NCBI GenBank assembly: GCA_030429565.1
Contig: JAUIFE010000006.1
Coordinates: 186,001-250,000 of the forward strand
DNA from: Holophagae bacterium
Lineage (GTDB): Bacteria > Acidobacteriota > Holophagae > Acanthopleuribacterales > Acanthopleuribacteraceae
Reading direction: 5' to 3'
DNA: 64,000 nucleotides
Part shown: positions 34,824 to 43,838 of the stretch, piece by piece
Numbering within the stretch: position 1 is the stretch's first letter
Layout: the number at the start of each line of letters is the position of its first letter
Made by a program: the position numbers and the translations under genes
Notes under the pieces: generated by a model
What the model saw: only the letters and a program-made list of their open reading frames with translations
The model's database searches: none
What the model was told of the DNA's origin: nothing

Positions 34824-35371
34824 TGGCGCCTCCTCAATCTGACGTAATGATCCTGTACCAGCGAAAAAGATCGCGTAGAAACAGTTCATAAAGATGTTGG
34901 CTTAAGCTTTCACAGCCTAGCAAAACCAAGCGAAAAAAAACAAGGTATTTTTGGAAGTCGTGTATCTGAGTGGGAACCGGCTTGTGCGTATCTTCGCATG
35001 GGGGCCGCTCAACGGAAAATCGCGAATTTTAGGCGGGCTTCGCGCGGCTTGACAGGGGTGCTGCAAATTACATAGGATAAGCGACGTTCCCTGCCAGGTT
35101 TTGTTTCCGCATTTTGGGCCACGCGCGCCGTGGTTCCAGGGTTGTGTGCTCTGACGGTTGGGAGCTCATCGTTTGCGCCGCGGTCGACGGCTTTGTCGGT
35201 GCGGTGTTTTCGGCCCGTTTTATGAGAAGTCGTGTGTGTCTCGGGACACAGCTTCGCCGCGACGGCTGCTCAGGATAGGCTATTTAGCCTTTTATTCCTT
35301 GAGAATTCTGGTCTATGATGGCTTGAATCCTCGTATTTTGAGTTCACGGTTATAACAAACGGAGCGTGCTC
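34824..35371. other. Divergent regulatory gap of the type VI cluster
   Basis: 548 bases between tssB and tssJ. It must hold promoters for both arms. A sigma70-like promoter facing tssJ is listed separately. A loose -24/-12 look-alike, TGGGAACCGGCTTGTG at 34971-34986 facing tssJ, has the GG/G spacing but T where the invariant -12 C should be, so I do not call it. A run of eight A (34933-34940) lies on the tssB side. No gene seen. Confidence 0.5.
35049..35078 (+). promoter_or_regulatory. Candidate sigma70 promoter for the tssJ-tssA arm
   Basis: TTGACA at 35049-35054, an 18-base spacer, and TAGGAT at 35073-35078 (four of six matches to TATAAT). It would leave a leader of nearly 290 bases before tssJ. 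This is a match to consensus only. Confidence 0.35.
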
Positions 35372-35830
35372 ATGCGTTATGTCTTGATTTCCCTTATGGT
35401 TGTGGGGATGGTCGGCTGTTTCGGGCCCAAACCCCTGACCAAGGTCAATTTTCTGAGTCTGCCTGAAACCAACAATGGTCGGGCTTTACCGGTTCATGTC
35501 ATTCCCGTTGACGAAACCCTGCGGGTCAAACTCGAGCGGATGACCGCCGAAGAGTGGTTCATCAGTGACGATGTCAATACCCTGACCGGTATTAAAAAAC
35601 GTGTCCTGCGCGGCGCGCAAAGTGAAGTGGTTAACGCCGAACGGCGCAATGACCGCAACGACTTCATGATCATCGTCGATTTCGCCGATGTTGAAGGTGC
35701 CGACCAGCAAAAGCTGCTGATTGGTGACAAGTACTACCGCTCCAGCGACGTGTACGTTTTGGTCGAACGCGACCGCTTGCGCATTGTAGCCAAATCGGTT
35801 TACGACGACTATATGCGCAGCAGCCGCTAA
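35372..35830 (+). CDS. tssJ: Type VI outer-membrane lipoprotein TssJ
   Basis: Lipoprotein that anchors the TssL-TssM complex to the outer membrane. 152 residues from the ATG at 35372 (GGAG 7 bases upstream; a GTG at 35366 is the alternative). A signal peptide ends in a lipobox, GMVGC, with Cys at about residue 16. The mature part is a compact beta-rich domain (NFLSLPETNNGRALPVHV, then VLVERDRLRIVAKS) consistent with the TssJ transthyretin-like fold. It is shorter than many TssJ proteins; the call rests on the lipobox, fold pattern and position before tssK-tssL-tssM. Confidence 0.82.
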   Translation: MRYVLISLMVVGMVGCFGPKPLTKVNFLSLPETNNGRALPVHVIPVDETLRVKLERMTAEEWFISDDVNTLTGIKKRVLRGAQSEVVNAERRNDRNDFMIIVDFADVEGADQQKLLIGDKYYRSSDVYVLVERDRLRIVAKSVYDDYMRSSR

Positions 35831-35890
35831 TTCCGGCTTACCTCGACACGTTAGTTCACGATCCGGCCGGCCGGATCCCAGGGGGAAGTA

Positions 35891-37231
35891 TTGTCAGCCC
35901 GCGACATTAACTGGAGTGAGGGGCTGTTCGTTCAGCCTCACCATTTCCAGCAGGCATTTCTGAATCTGGAAGAACGCCTCGCCCATTTTCCCACGGACTA
36001 TGTTCCGCACTTTCACGGCGTTTCCCAGCTTTCTATTTCCGAAAGCGACTGCGAGAACTACAACTTTCACATTGAAGAGATCTCTTGTCGCTTTCCCGAC
36101 GGTACCCGCGTTACCTATCCCGGCAACGCCGTCATCGAAAGCCGTCAGTTCAAAGAACGGCTTGATTCTAACCAGGGTCGCATTGAGGTTTTCTTGGGGT
36201 TGCCCAAGTTAAACACGGTGGAACCCAACGTGTTGCGCTACGATTCGCGGCCTTTGGGCGGCGTCAAATACCGCTACATTTCCAAGGTTGAAGAAATCGG
36301 TGACTTGGTGACCGGTAAAAACACGCAAGAGCTTGAGGTCAAACTGTTTAATCCGAAGATTCTGTTTTCGGGTGAATCGACCTTTGGTTACGACGTCGTC
36401 AAAATTGCCGAGGTCGAGCGCAGCGGGCAGTTTAACTCGGTACCCGAGTTGGACAAGGAATACGTGCCGCCCTGTTATTCGGTGAAGGCTTCGGCCTACT
36501 TGCAGCACATTATGCGTGAGGTCGGGAACCGACTGATCGCCAAGAACCGAACCTTGCGTGAGTACTGGAAGTCAAAAGACACGGCCACGCTCATGAAAGC
36601 GCGCGACGCGCTTAAGGTGCAGAGTTTGGCAGTGTCGACCAACTCGTTTTTGCAGCTCAGCAGCGGCGCGGTGGTTCACCCCTTCGTGCTCTACAACAAA
36701 ATTGCCGAAATCATCGGCATGTTGTCGATTTACTGCGAGGATGACCGCTTTGTCGAGGTGCCGATCTACGACCACGACAATCTGGCGAAGTGCTATAAAT
36801 CGGCGCACGCCAACATGATTAAATTGCTTTCCTTGTTGGAAGAGCTCAGTTACGAAGCGCGCGTGTTCGAGATTTCGGGTGAGTCGCTTATCGTTGAGTT
36901 CGACGCCCGTTGGTTCGACGACAAGTACGAGCATTACATCTGCTTTGAGGCGAAACAGGAAGAGCCCGAGGTGTTGCGCCACTTGGGCGGGCTCAAAATC
37001 GCCCCGGAGAACATTGTTCCCATCCTCAATCAGCGACGGATGCGTGGTATCGACTTGGAGGGGCCGGTGCGGCACCTCAGTCACATCCCAACATCACCTT
37101 ATCACCACTACTTCAAAATCCCTGTGGGCCATGCTCTTTTCCGCAAATTGCAAGATCATCCGGTTTTATCCATTTGGGGCAACACCCAATTCGCCGAATT
37201 GGTCACTCTATATATATTGGAAAAGAAATGA
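35891..37231 (+). CDS. tssK: Type VI baseplate-membrane adaptor TssK
   Basis: Trimeric adaptor linking baseplate wedges to the membrane complex. 446 residues, usual length. Start TTG with GGGGGAAG two bases upstream. The N-terminal family motif is clear: INWSEGLFVQPHHFQQ. The C-terminal part carries KIPVGHALFRKL and the closing LYILEKK. No signal or membrane segment. It follows tssJ by 60 bases. Confidence 0.96.
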   Translation: MSARDINWSEGLFVQPHHFQQAFLNLEERLAHFPTDYVPHFHGVSQLSISESDCENYNFHIEEISCRFPDGTRVTYPGNAVIESRQFKERLDSNQGRIEVFLGLPKLNTVEPNVLRYDSRPLGGVKYRYISKVEEIGDLVTGKNTQELEVKLFNPKILFSGESTFGYDVVKIAEVERSGQFNSVPELDKEYVPPCYSVKASAYLQHIMREVGNRLIAKNRTLREYWKSKDTATLMKARDALKVQSLAVSTNSFLQLSSGAVVHPFVLYNKIAEIIGMLSIYCEDDRFVEVPIYDHDNLAKCYKSAHANMIKLLSLLEELSYEARVFEISGESLIVEFDARWFDDKYEHYICFEAKQEEPEVLRHLGGLKIAPENIVPILNQRRMRGIDLEGPVRHLSHIPTSPYHHYFKIPVGHALFRKLQDHPVLSIWGNTQFAELVTLYILEKK

Positions 37232-37401
37232 CCCGCTCCCAACCGCGTTCGCCGTGGTTGGGTTTCGGAGTATTTCGCCCATGAACCCTCTTATGCGCTT
37301 ATCAACTCACAGCAACCTGTTTTACGAGCGGGTTCGGCCGCGCTTGGTCGTGTTGGCCGACGGTGCCCCTCGTGACACGTCATTTCATTAGGTGATTGTC
37401 C

Positions 37402-38103
37402 ATGGATCTTCGCGATGTAACCCGTGATCTCTTTCTCTTTGCCGCCACGTTCCGAGAACGCTTGAACCAAGGCAGCTTGCCGCCGGTTCAGACCCTCTAC
37501 CAAGAAGTGCGCATCCTTTTTGACAAAATGGATCAAGAAGTGGTGTCGAATCCGGCGCTGAGCGCCCGCTACGGCAAAATCAAATACGGCCTGGTGGCCC
37601 TGATTGACGAAATAATCGTTAGCTCGACTTGGTCCGAGGCGCGTAACTGGCCCGTGCTGGAACTCGAGTTTTACGCGACCAACATTGCCGGCAACCACTG
37701 CTTCGAGCTGATTAAGTCGCTGACGCCCGCCGACGTCGACCTGATTGAGGCCTGGTTTTACATCCTGGCGCTCGGGTTTCGCGGGGAATTGGCCTTTGAA
37801 GAAGCGCGCTGGGAAGAAACCCTGTTGCGCCTTTATCGCCAACTGCCGCAACGCATTGAACAACACGACATCAAATTGTCGCCCGAGGCCTACGAAGTTA
37901 TTCCCAAAAAGGCTCGCCGCCTCGATCCGCTTTTTTCCCTGTGGCGTTCGGTCATCATTTTCGTGGTGTTCTCCGTCATGCTCATGGTCTTTTTCCAGGT
38001 TGTTTGGCACAGCAAAGTTGACGAAGTGAAGGACAAATCCGACAAGGTGCTGCTCCAGATGCGCGACAAAAAGCTGGTTGAAACGCTGAAGGAAGGTAAC
38101 TAA
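37402..38103 (+). CDS. tssL: Type VI inner-membrane protein TssL (DotU-like)
   Basis: Inner-membrane subunit of the TssJLM complex. 233 residues from an ATG at 37402 (a TTG at 37396 would add two residues; neither has a strong ribosome site). Cytosolic helical domain with the DotU pattern (YGLVALIDEIIVSSTW, FYILALGFRGELAFEE), then one C-terminal membrane helix (about residues 190-210). It carries no OmpA-like peptidoglycan-binding extension. It shares one base with tssM (TAATG). Confidence 0.95.
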   Translation: MDLRDVTRDLFLFAATFRERLNQGSLPPVQTLYQEVRILFDKMDQEVVSNPALSARYGKIKYGLVALIDEIIVSSTWSEARNWPVLELEFYATNIAGNHCFELIKSLTPADVDLIEAWFYILALGFRGELAFEEARWEETLLRLYRQLPQRIEQHDIKLSPEAYEVIPKKARRLDPLFSLWRSVIIFVVFSVMLMVFFQVVWHSKVDEVKDKSDKVLLQMRDKKLVETLKEGN

Positions 38104-41100
38104 TGGCAAAACTTTTAGAACTCCTCCGCCTGATTCCGGGCAGTGCCAAAGTCCTCACCTTCCTGGTGTTGGTGGGCGGCGCCCTATTTTACGTTTACAC
38201 CCGTTTTGGTGCCAAAGCCGCCATGACCCTGCTGATCGGGGTCATCGTTGTCGGCCTTGCGATTTGGCTGTTCAACATGATCGTCAAGTGGCGCGAAAAC
38301 CGTCGCGGCGCCGCTTTTGGGAAAGCCCTGGAAGAATCGGCCGGGCCGTCCAAGGAAGAAGTCAAGGTCGCCGTTGGCGAACTCAACGAAAAATGGCATG
38401 AAGCGCTTGAAAACCTGCGCAACACCCGTATCGACCTCTACCAGTTGCCCTGGTACATGTTGATCGGCGAGCCGCAGTCGGGTAAATCCACCACCTTGAA
38501 ATTCTCCGGTCTCAAATTTCCGATCGGGGTTGAGTCGATTTCCGGCGGTGGTGGTACGCGTAACTGTGACTGGTGGTTCACCGAACAAGGTGTCATTCTC
38601 GATACCGCGGGCCGCTTCACCTTCCAAGAAGGGACCGCCACCGATTCAGCCGAATGGGAACACTTTTTAGGCCTGCTGGCCAAGTTCCGCCCCTACTGTC
38701 CGATTAACGGCGTGATCCTCGTCATTCCCGTCGACGCCTTACTCAATGACGACGACAAAATGATGGAAGTCAAAGCGCGCAACATCAGCGACAAACTGCT
38801 GACGATCCAACGCCAACTGGCGATTCAGTTCCCGGTTTACGTGCTGATCACCAAGTGCGACCAAATCTACGGCTTCACGCAGTTCTTTAACAAACTGAAC
38901 GCCGACCAACAGCGCGAAATGTTCGGCTGGTCGAACCCCAAGCAAGATTCAGGGTTTAGCCTGGACACCTTTGGCGATAGCTTCGGCCAAATCTCGGCGC
39001 GCATTGACCAAATTCGCAACAGCCACTTTAGCCAGCCGCACTTACACGACGACGTCGATAAAACCTTCATTTTCCCGGAAGAGTTCCGCACCATCAAAGA
39101 ACCGTTGCAGCGCTATATGCACCTGATCTTCGAAGGCAGTGTCTACAAAGATCCACTGTTCTTCCGCGGTTACTATTTGACCTCCGGTCTCCAGGAAGGC
39201 CAACCGATCGTCAAGGCCTGTCAGCAGATGTTCCAAGGCGGCGCCATGCCGCAGAACTTGGAAAAAGTCTTCACGCGCTCGCGCGCCTTCTTCATCCGTG
39301 ACTTTTACTCGGAGAAAGTGTTCCCCGAGGAAGGTCTGGTGCAACGGGCCGCTGATTTGATGCGCAAAGACAAACTAAAACGGCGTTTCATTTACTCGAT
39401 CAACGTGGCCATTTTTATACTTGGTGCCTTGTTCGTGTTCTTTATGTACAACAGCCTGAGCAAACGCTTGAATCCGCCGATGGTCGCCATTGAGGAAACG
39501 ACCAGCGTCTTGAACAACGTCGACGGTTCGTTTTTCCGCGACAAGGAAGCGCGTTACCAAATCTTTGCCGCGCTGAAGAGTCTCAAGTCGTCGGTCAACC
39601 AAACGCGTGACAGCGGCTTCTTGCTTTTCCTCAAAACACGCCAAAACGAGTTAACCGAACACTTGCAAGACACCTTCGGTTACCTATTCCTCGACCGCAT
39701 CATGTTGGAGATGTTTAACCAAGTCGACCAACAGTTGCGCGACTTTGACGTGGCCAGCGGCAGCGCCGACCTCTCCAGTGAGGCCGAACTCAAACTGTTG
39801 ACCAACGCCATGAAAGAACTCAAACGCTGGCAGTACGCCGCCGCCCAAGGCAAATTGGACGAGCTCAACGACGCCTCGATTGAACCCTTCTTGGATTTGG
39901 TCATTAACGACGAGTGGAACATCGAGCTGCAAGAGTTGTTGGGTGAAGACACGCTCAAACGCACCTTGCAACGCTGGTTCCGCGAGGTGGATACCCGCAG
40001 TTCCGACCGTCTGAGCAACTTCTTTAAATCTTACATGGTGGAAAAAAGCACCGGCATGTACCTGACGCTTAACGAGAAGGTCGACAACTTCTACCGCAAC
40101 CAACGCGAGTTGGACTTGTACCGCGAGAAGGTCGGCATTCTCGAGGACATGCGCGAGCTTTACGAAGCCATCAAACGACCCAATTTGGATCGCCTCGAGT
40201 ACCACAATAAATTGACCTCTTTGGCCGGTTTCTTTGCGGAGAACAAACGCGAAGTCATGGCCAACCAAAACGACCGTTACTTGGCCTTTCCCGTCATCCG
40301 CGAGGAAATCGCCAAAGCGCTCGGTGAGGAATACGTCAATTTGTTGCCCAAACCCGAGGAAGCGGAAGGCGAGGGCAAAGACAAACGCTCGCTTCTTGAA
40401 AAGGGAAGTGGTTTGTTTGGCGAAGCCAGCGAAGCGCTGGGTCGCTTCAAAGAGATGCGTGGCAAATTGCCGAACCACAGTTCGTTCATGAAAACCTTGG
40501 TGCGCCGTGACTTGGAACAGTTACCGGATCCGCGCAAGATTTTCCCGCCAGGACCCGAAGGCAATCTGTCCTACAACGAAACCCATTTCAAGTTTTACAA
40601 CCGCCTGCTGGCCGAATACATGGCCAAATTCAGCGACGACAACGTGCCCTACAAAGGCATCGTCGACTCGCAAAACGAACTCAACGGCAAGTTGGACAGC
40701 CTGTTTAACGAAGGTGCCAACCGCGTGTCGGCATTGCGCGATCTGTTTGACGAGAAGATTCTCGAGTTCTACGACGAACTCAAGGACGAGCCGCGTGCCA
40801 TGGAACGGTTTGAACAGGCTGTCAGCGCTTACAAAAAGGCGTCGATCTCTCGTGAGACGCGCACTTTGGAACAAACCCTCAATGATGTCTTGTTAACCAT
40901 TCCCGACGAAGTGCCGGAATCACCCGGCGACTGGCGCGGCATTGTGAATAACTTCAACGACATCACCGAGAATGGTCAGAAATTCGAAGGCTTTGTGAAG
41001 TTGCCCGATCTGCTGTTAACCGAATTCCGCGGTCGTCCCAAGCGCAATATTGCACGCATTTACCTGGGCGGCGGCGGACCGATTCCGGCGGTTGACCTCT

Positions 41101-42110
41101 ACGCCAAAACCTCGATTAAGGTGTTGGAGAAGTTCAGTACCGCGCTGGCGTCGTTGAATGCGATTTCGACCCAGGACCTGAAGAAAAACGAAAGTTTTTA
41201 TCTGAGTGGTCGCTTCGAGCAATACGCCGACCTTCGCATTAAAGACAACGTGATCGCCGAATACGGCGACAAACGCAAAGTGCCGGTTTATCTGGAAGCA
41301 CACTTGGACGCGTTGGATAAATGGTCGACCAGTGCCATTCAGGCCTTTTTCCGTCGCGTTAGCAGCGCCGATCCCTGTCCCGAATGCGGTTCCTCGCGTC
41401 GTAAACTGGGTGACGCCGTGCGTGACGCCGGGATTGGCTTCCCCATGCGTTTCGATTCTCAAGTACGCGTGACCCCGAAAACGGGTGAGGGCGCCTTGAT
41501 TTCGCCTAGCATTACGCCACGCGAGAAGTTGGACCACCTCTTCGGTGTGCTCGAGGTCTATAAACCGAAAAACCGTACCCCGGCGATGGAAAATTACATC
41601 AAGAAAAACGGTTTGGAAGGGTTTTTGGAAGAAGCGTTTGCCTGGGAAGAAGCCGTGCGGGTCATGCTGTCAGAAGGTTTGGAGATCTCCTATAAAATGG
41701 AGGACAAGCCTGGCTTTGAACCGGTTGGTCGCACCAAAAACATTTCGACCGATTTCACCCTTGCTCAGTTGAGCGGCCATTTTAACGGGCGTAACCTCAA
41801 CTTGAACTCGCCAAGTTTTACTAAACTGGAGAAAAACGACGCGGCCGAGGATGATAAACTGGTCTTTCGTTTGTTTAACGACACCCCGGGCAACCGCGCC
41901 GAATCGTTGGTTATCGTCGAAGGTGGCTACCTCGGCATCTTCGCTTTCGCTTTGGACGGCAGTACCGCCAACGATACGCGTGACCGCTTCACGCGTGAAA
42001 TTACGTTGCCGCTCAATACCGGTAACACCGAGGTTAAAGGTTTGTTCCACTTCAAGACTTCGCGATCCATTCCGGCTCCCCCGGATTGGAGTCGTATCCT
42101 GAGGAAGTAG
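38103..42110 (+). CDS. tssM: Type VI membrane-complex core protein TssM (IcmF), long form
   Basis: Spans the envelope and connects TssL with TssJ. 1335 residues, somewhat longer than the usual 1100-1200. Two N-terminal membrane helices (about 17-33 and 39-60), a cytosolic NTPase domain with intact Walker A GEPQSGKST (122-130) and a G-protein-like DTAGRF, a third membrane helix (about 430-447), then a large periplasmic part. Near residue 1098 there is an isolated CPEC in PCPECGSSRRK, odd for the periplasmic side. The C-terminal domain that binds TssJ appears present. Confidence 0.96.
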   Translation: MAKLLELLRLIPGSAKVLTFLVLVGGALFYVYTRFGAKAAMTLLIGVIVVGLAIWLFNMIVKWRENRRGAAFGKALEESAGPSKEEVKVAVGELNEKWHEALENLRNTRIDLYQLPWYMLIGEPQSGKSTTLKFSGLKFPIGVESISGGGGTRNCDWWFTEQGVILDTAGRFTFQEGTATDSAEWEHFLGLLAKFRPYCPINGVILVIPVDALLNDDDKMMEVKARNISDKLLTIQRQLAIQFPVYVLITKCDQIYGFTQFFNKLNADQQREMFGWSNPKQDSGFSLDTFGDSFGQISARIDQIRNSHFSQPHLHDDVDKTFIFPEEFRTIKEPLQRYMHLIFEGSVYKDPLFFRGYYLTSGLQEGQPIVKACQQMFQGGAMPQNLEKVFTRSRAFFIRDFYSEKVFPEEGLVQRAADLMRKDKLKRRFIYSINVAIFILGALFVFFMYNSLSKRLNPPMVAIEETTSVLNNVDGSFFRDKEARYQIFAALKSLKSSVNQTRDSGFLLFLKTRQNELTEHLQDTFGYLFLDRIMLEMFNQVDQQLRDFDVASGSADLSSEAELKLLTNAMKELKRWQYAAAQGKLDELNDASIEPFLDLVINDEWNIELQELLGEDTLKRTLQRWFREVDTRSSDRLSNFFKSYMVEKSTGMYLTLNEKVDNFYRNQRELDLYREKVGILEDMRELYEAIKRPNLDRLEYHNKLTSLAGFFAENKREVMANQNDRYLAFPVIREEIAKALGEEYVNLLPKPEEAEGEGKDKRSLLEKGSGLFGEASEALGRFKEMRGKLPNHSSFMKTLVRRDLEQLPDPRKIFPPGPEGNLSYNETHFKFYNRLLAEYMAKFSDDNVPYKGIVDSQNELNGKLDSLFNEGANRVSALRDLFDEKILEFYDELKDEPRAMERFEQAVSAYKKASISRETRTLEQTLNDVLLTIPDEVPESPGDWRGIVNNFNDITENGQKFEGFVKLPDLLLTEFRGRPKRNIARIYLGGGGPIPAVDLYAKTSIKVLEKFSTALASLNAISTQDLKKNESFYLSGRFEQYADLRIKDNVIAEYGDKRKVPVYLEAHLDALDKWSTSAIQAFFRRVSSADPCPECGSSRRKLGDAVRDAGIGFPMRFDSQVRVTPKTGEGALISPSITPREKLDHLFGVLEVYKPKNRTPAMENYIKKNGLEGFLEEAFAWEEAVRVMLSEGLEISYKMEDKPGFEPVGRTKNISTDFTLAQLSGHFNGRNLNLNSPSFTKLEKNDAAEDDKLVFRLFNDTPGNRAESLVIVEGGYLGIFAFALDGSTANDTRDRFTREITLPLNTGNTEVKGLFHFKTSRSIPAPPDWSRILRK

Positions 42111-42112
42111 TT

Positions 42113-43732
42113 ATGCGTTTTTTTGACCGGTTTCGCAACCGTGTCAAAATACCCCCGTTCGGAGTGGGGATCTACGGTAAGCTGCCTGGCTATAAAGACT
42201 TTCTTTTCGCCAGTTGCAGCCCCGCCTTCTCCGACTGGAAGATCTTTTTGGATCGGGGGTTCGACAGTCTTATTCGCGGCGGTATGCCCAATCCCTACGT
42301 CTCACCCGCGCGGCGCTTCTTCGTCGAAATGAAAGACCAGAAAGTTGGTTTGGTCGGCTGTATTTGGGATAGTAGCGATGGTTTGCGTTACTTTCCCTTC
42401 ATGACGGCCATGACCTTGCCACGTCGCTATTGCCAAGCCTCTTTTCCCGAGTTTTGGCAGACATTGGAACAAATCTGGTGCTATCTCGAAGATTTAAAGC
42501 AGGAACTGGAAGCTTATGACAGCTCGACCGGGATCCTCAAACACGTGCGGGGCGATGACCATAAAATTGAGTCTTATGAACCGGTTAAGTGGGAGGTCAA
42601 AGACCATCCGCTTGCCAACAAGGCGCGTAGCGAGTTCGAACGCGGCATGTTGAGCCGCATCGACTTGAGTAGCATTAGTGCGCTCGAGGAGCTCGAGGTC
42701 ATCCACGGCCTGTGTTTAAAACGCAATCCGAGTTTTATCCTGTGGCCGGTCACCCGTTGGCGCGACGAACATCGCGGTACCACGCTGGCTTATCTGGGCA
42801 GCAAGGGCATGGGCGATCTCAACATTCGCTTTTTTCCTCCGGTTAAAGACGATCCGTTACTGGCTAAAAAAGGACCGACCCCGAACTTGGACGGACCGGG
42901 CGGTGAACAGCCGTCGGTGACAGACTCCGGCTCCATTGTTCAGCCGTTGCCGCGTGTGCGTAAGCCGGAGCCGGTGCCGGGCCTTTCAGAAGATCACCCC
43001 ATGCATCCTTCGAATCAGCAGCGCGAAGCGACCGAAGCCGTTGGCGAACCTCGCGACGATGACGACGAAGCAGATACCTTGCGTGTGCGTCGCGGTGAAG
43101 TCGCTGATGACGAAGAGGATACTCGGACTGAACCGATTCCCATTCCCCATGCCGGCCCCAGCGAAAACCTAAATGACGCGGACAGCGGCGGCGCGTCCGT
43201 TCCATCGAGCATGCCGACACCGGCGGAACCGCCACGCCGCGAACCGCCACGCCGTGAACCGCCACGTCGTGAACCGCCGCAACGGGCCGCGCGTCGTATG
43301 CCGGAACCTTTGCCTATGCCCAATGCTTCCGAAGAGGCTTCGACCGCTGAGTCGCGTTTGCCGCCGCCGGCCGAACCGCCGCCTCCCGCTGAGCCGCCGT
43401 CATCCAGTGAGCCGGCCCAGCCTCTCATGGTTTTGGGTCAGTCACCTCGGGCGGCCACACCCGCCGGTCTTGACGACGATATGGATTCGACGATGCCGCT
43501 CGACACCATTTACAACGAAGGGCGCACAGAAGCGCGTCCCGTTGAAGATGAATCCGACGGCGAGCCGTTGCGCGAATACAGCGATTGGGAAGTGGAAGAG
43601 GCGCAAGCCGAATTGGAAGCGGCCAAGTCCCGTAAGATTCCCGAACTCCACGACGATGATATTTTTGATCCGAATGACAGCGCCGGACCCCTCGACCTTG
43701 AGGGTTTGGGCCTTAAGGATCCACCTAGCTAA
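42113..43732 (+). CDS. tagF: Type VI regulator TagF with long repetitive C-terminus
   Basis: TagF proteins restrain type VI assembly after translation. 539 residues from an ATG preceded by GAGGAAG, 2 bases after tssM. Residues about 10-240 form the TagF domain (GVGIYGKLPGYKDFLF, then RFFVEMKDQKVGLVGCIWDSSDGLRYFPF in the family order, quoted here as VGCIWDSSDG). The remaining 300 residues are acidic, Pro/Glu/Arg-rich and probably disordered, with a five-residue tandem repeat. No PppA phosphatase domain is fused. A hairpin overlaps its stop codon. Confidence 0.88.
   Translation: MRFFDRFRNRVKIPPFGVGIYGKLPGYKDFLFASCSPAFSDWKIFLDRGFDSLIRGGMPNPYVSPARRFFVEMKDQKVGLVGCIWDSSDGLRYFPFMTAMTLPRRYCQASFPEFWQTLEQIWCYLEDLKQELEAYDSSTGILKHVRGDDHKIESYEPVKWEVKDHPLANKARSEFERGMLSRIDLSSISALEELEVIHGLCLKRNPSFILWPVTRWRDEHRGTTLAYLGSKGMGDLNIRFFPPVKDDPLLAKKGPTPNLDGPGGEQPSVTDSGSIVQPLPRVRKPEPVPGLSEDHPMHPSNQQREATEAVGEPRDDDDEADTLRVRRGEVADDEEDTRTEPIPIPHAGPSENLNDADSGGASVPSSMPTPAEPPRREPPRREPPRREPPQRAARRMPEPLPMPNASEEASTAESRLPPPAEPPPPAEPPSSSEPAQPLMVLGQSPRAATPAGLDDDMDSTMPLDTIYNEGRTEARPVEDESDGEPLREYSDWEVEEAQAELEAAKSRKIPELHDDDIFDPNDSAGPLDLEGLGLKDPPS
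43226..43285 (+). repeat. 15-bp tandem repeat inside tagF
   Basis: Four consecutive units of gaaccgccacgccgc with few changes (the last is the most diverged) encode repeated EPPRR. It lies in the disordered tail of TagF and could vary in copy number. Confidence 0.8.
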
Positions 43733-43743
43733 ACGGTGGATCC
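43717..43743 (+). terminator. Hairpin at the tagF stop codon
   Basis: ggatccacc and ggtggatcc are perfect inverted copies around a nine-base loop that contains the tagF stop. No T-run follows. It could limit read-through or stabilise the 3' end ahead of tssA. Confidence 0.4.
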
Positions 43744-43838
43744 CACCGCGCCTAACCGCGCGGCGCAGGGATGCGTGGTTTTTGTGTCTTGCCATGCGGC
43801 GAAATCGGCTTTGACTTTTGGGTTGGGAGAGCACGACT

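Noticed and set aside
34971..34986. -24/-12 (sigma54) promoter look-alike facing tssJ
   Set aside because: TGG and TTG are present at proper spacing, but the invariant C of the -12 GC is T.
37291..38109. 272-codon minus-strand open frame
   Set aside because: Covers tssL in antisense and has no recognisable domain.
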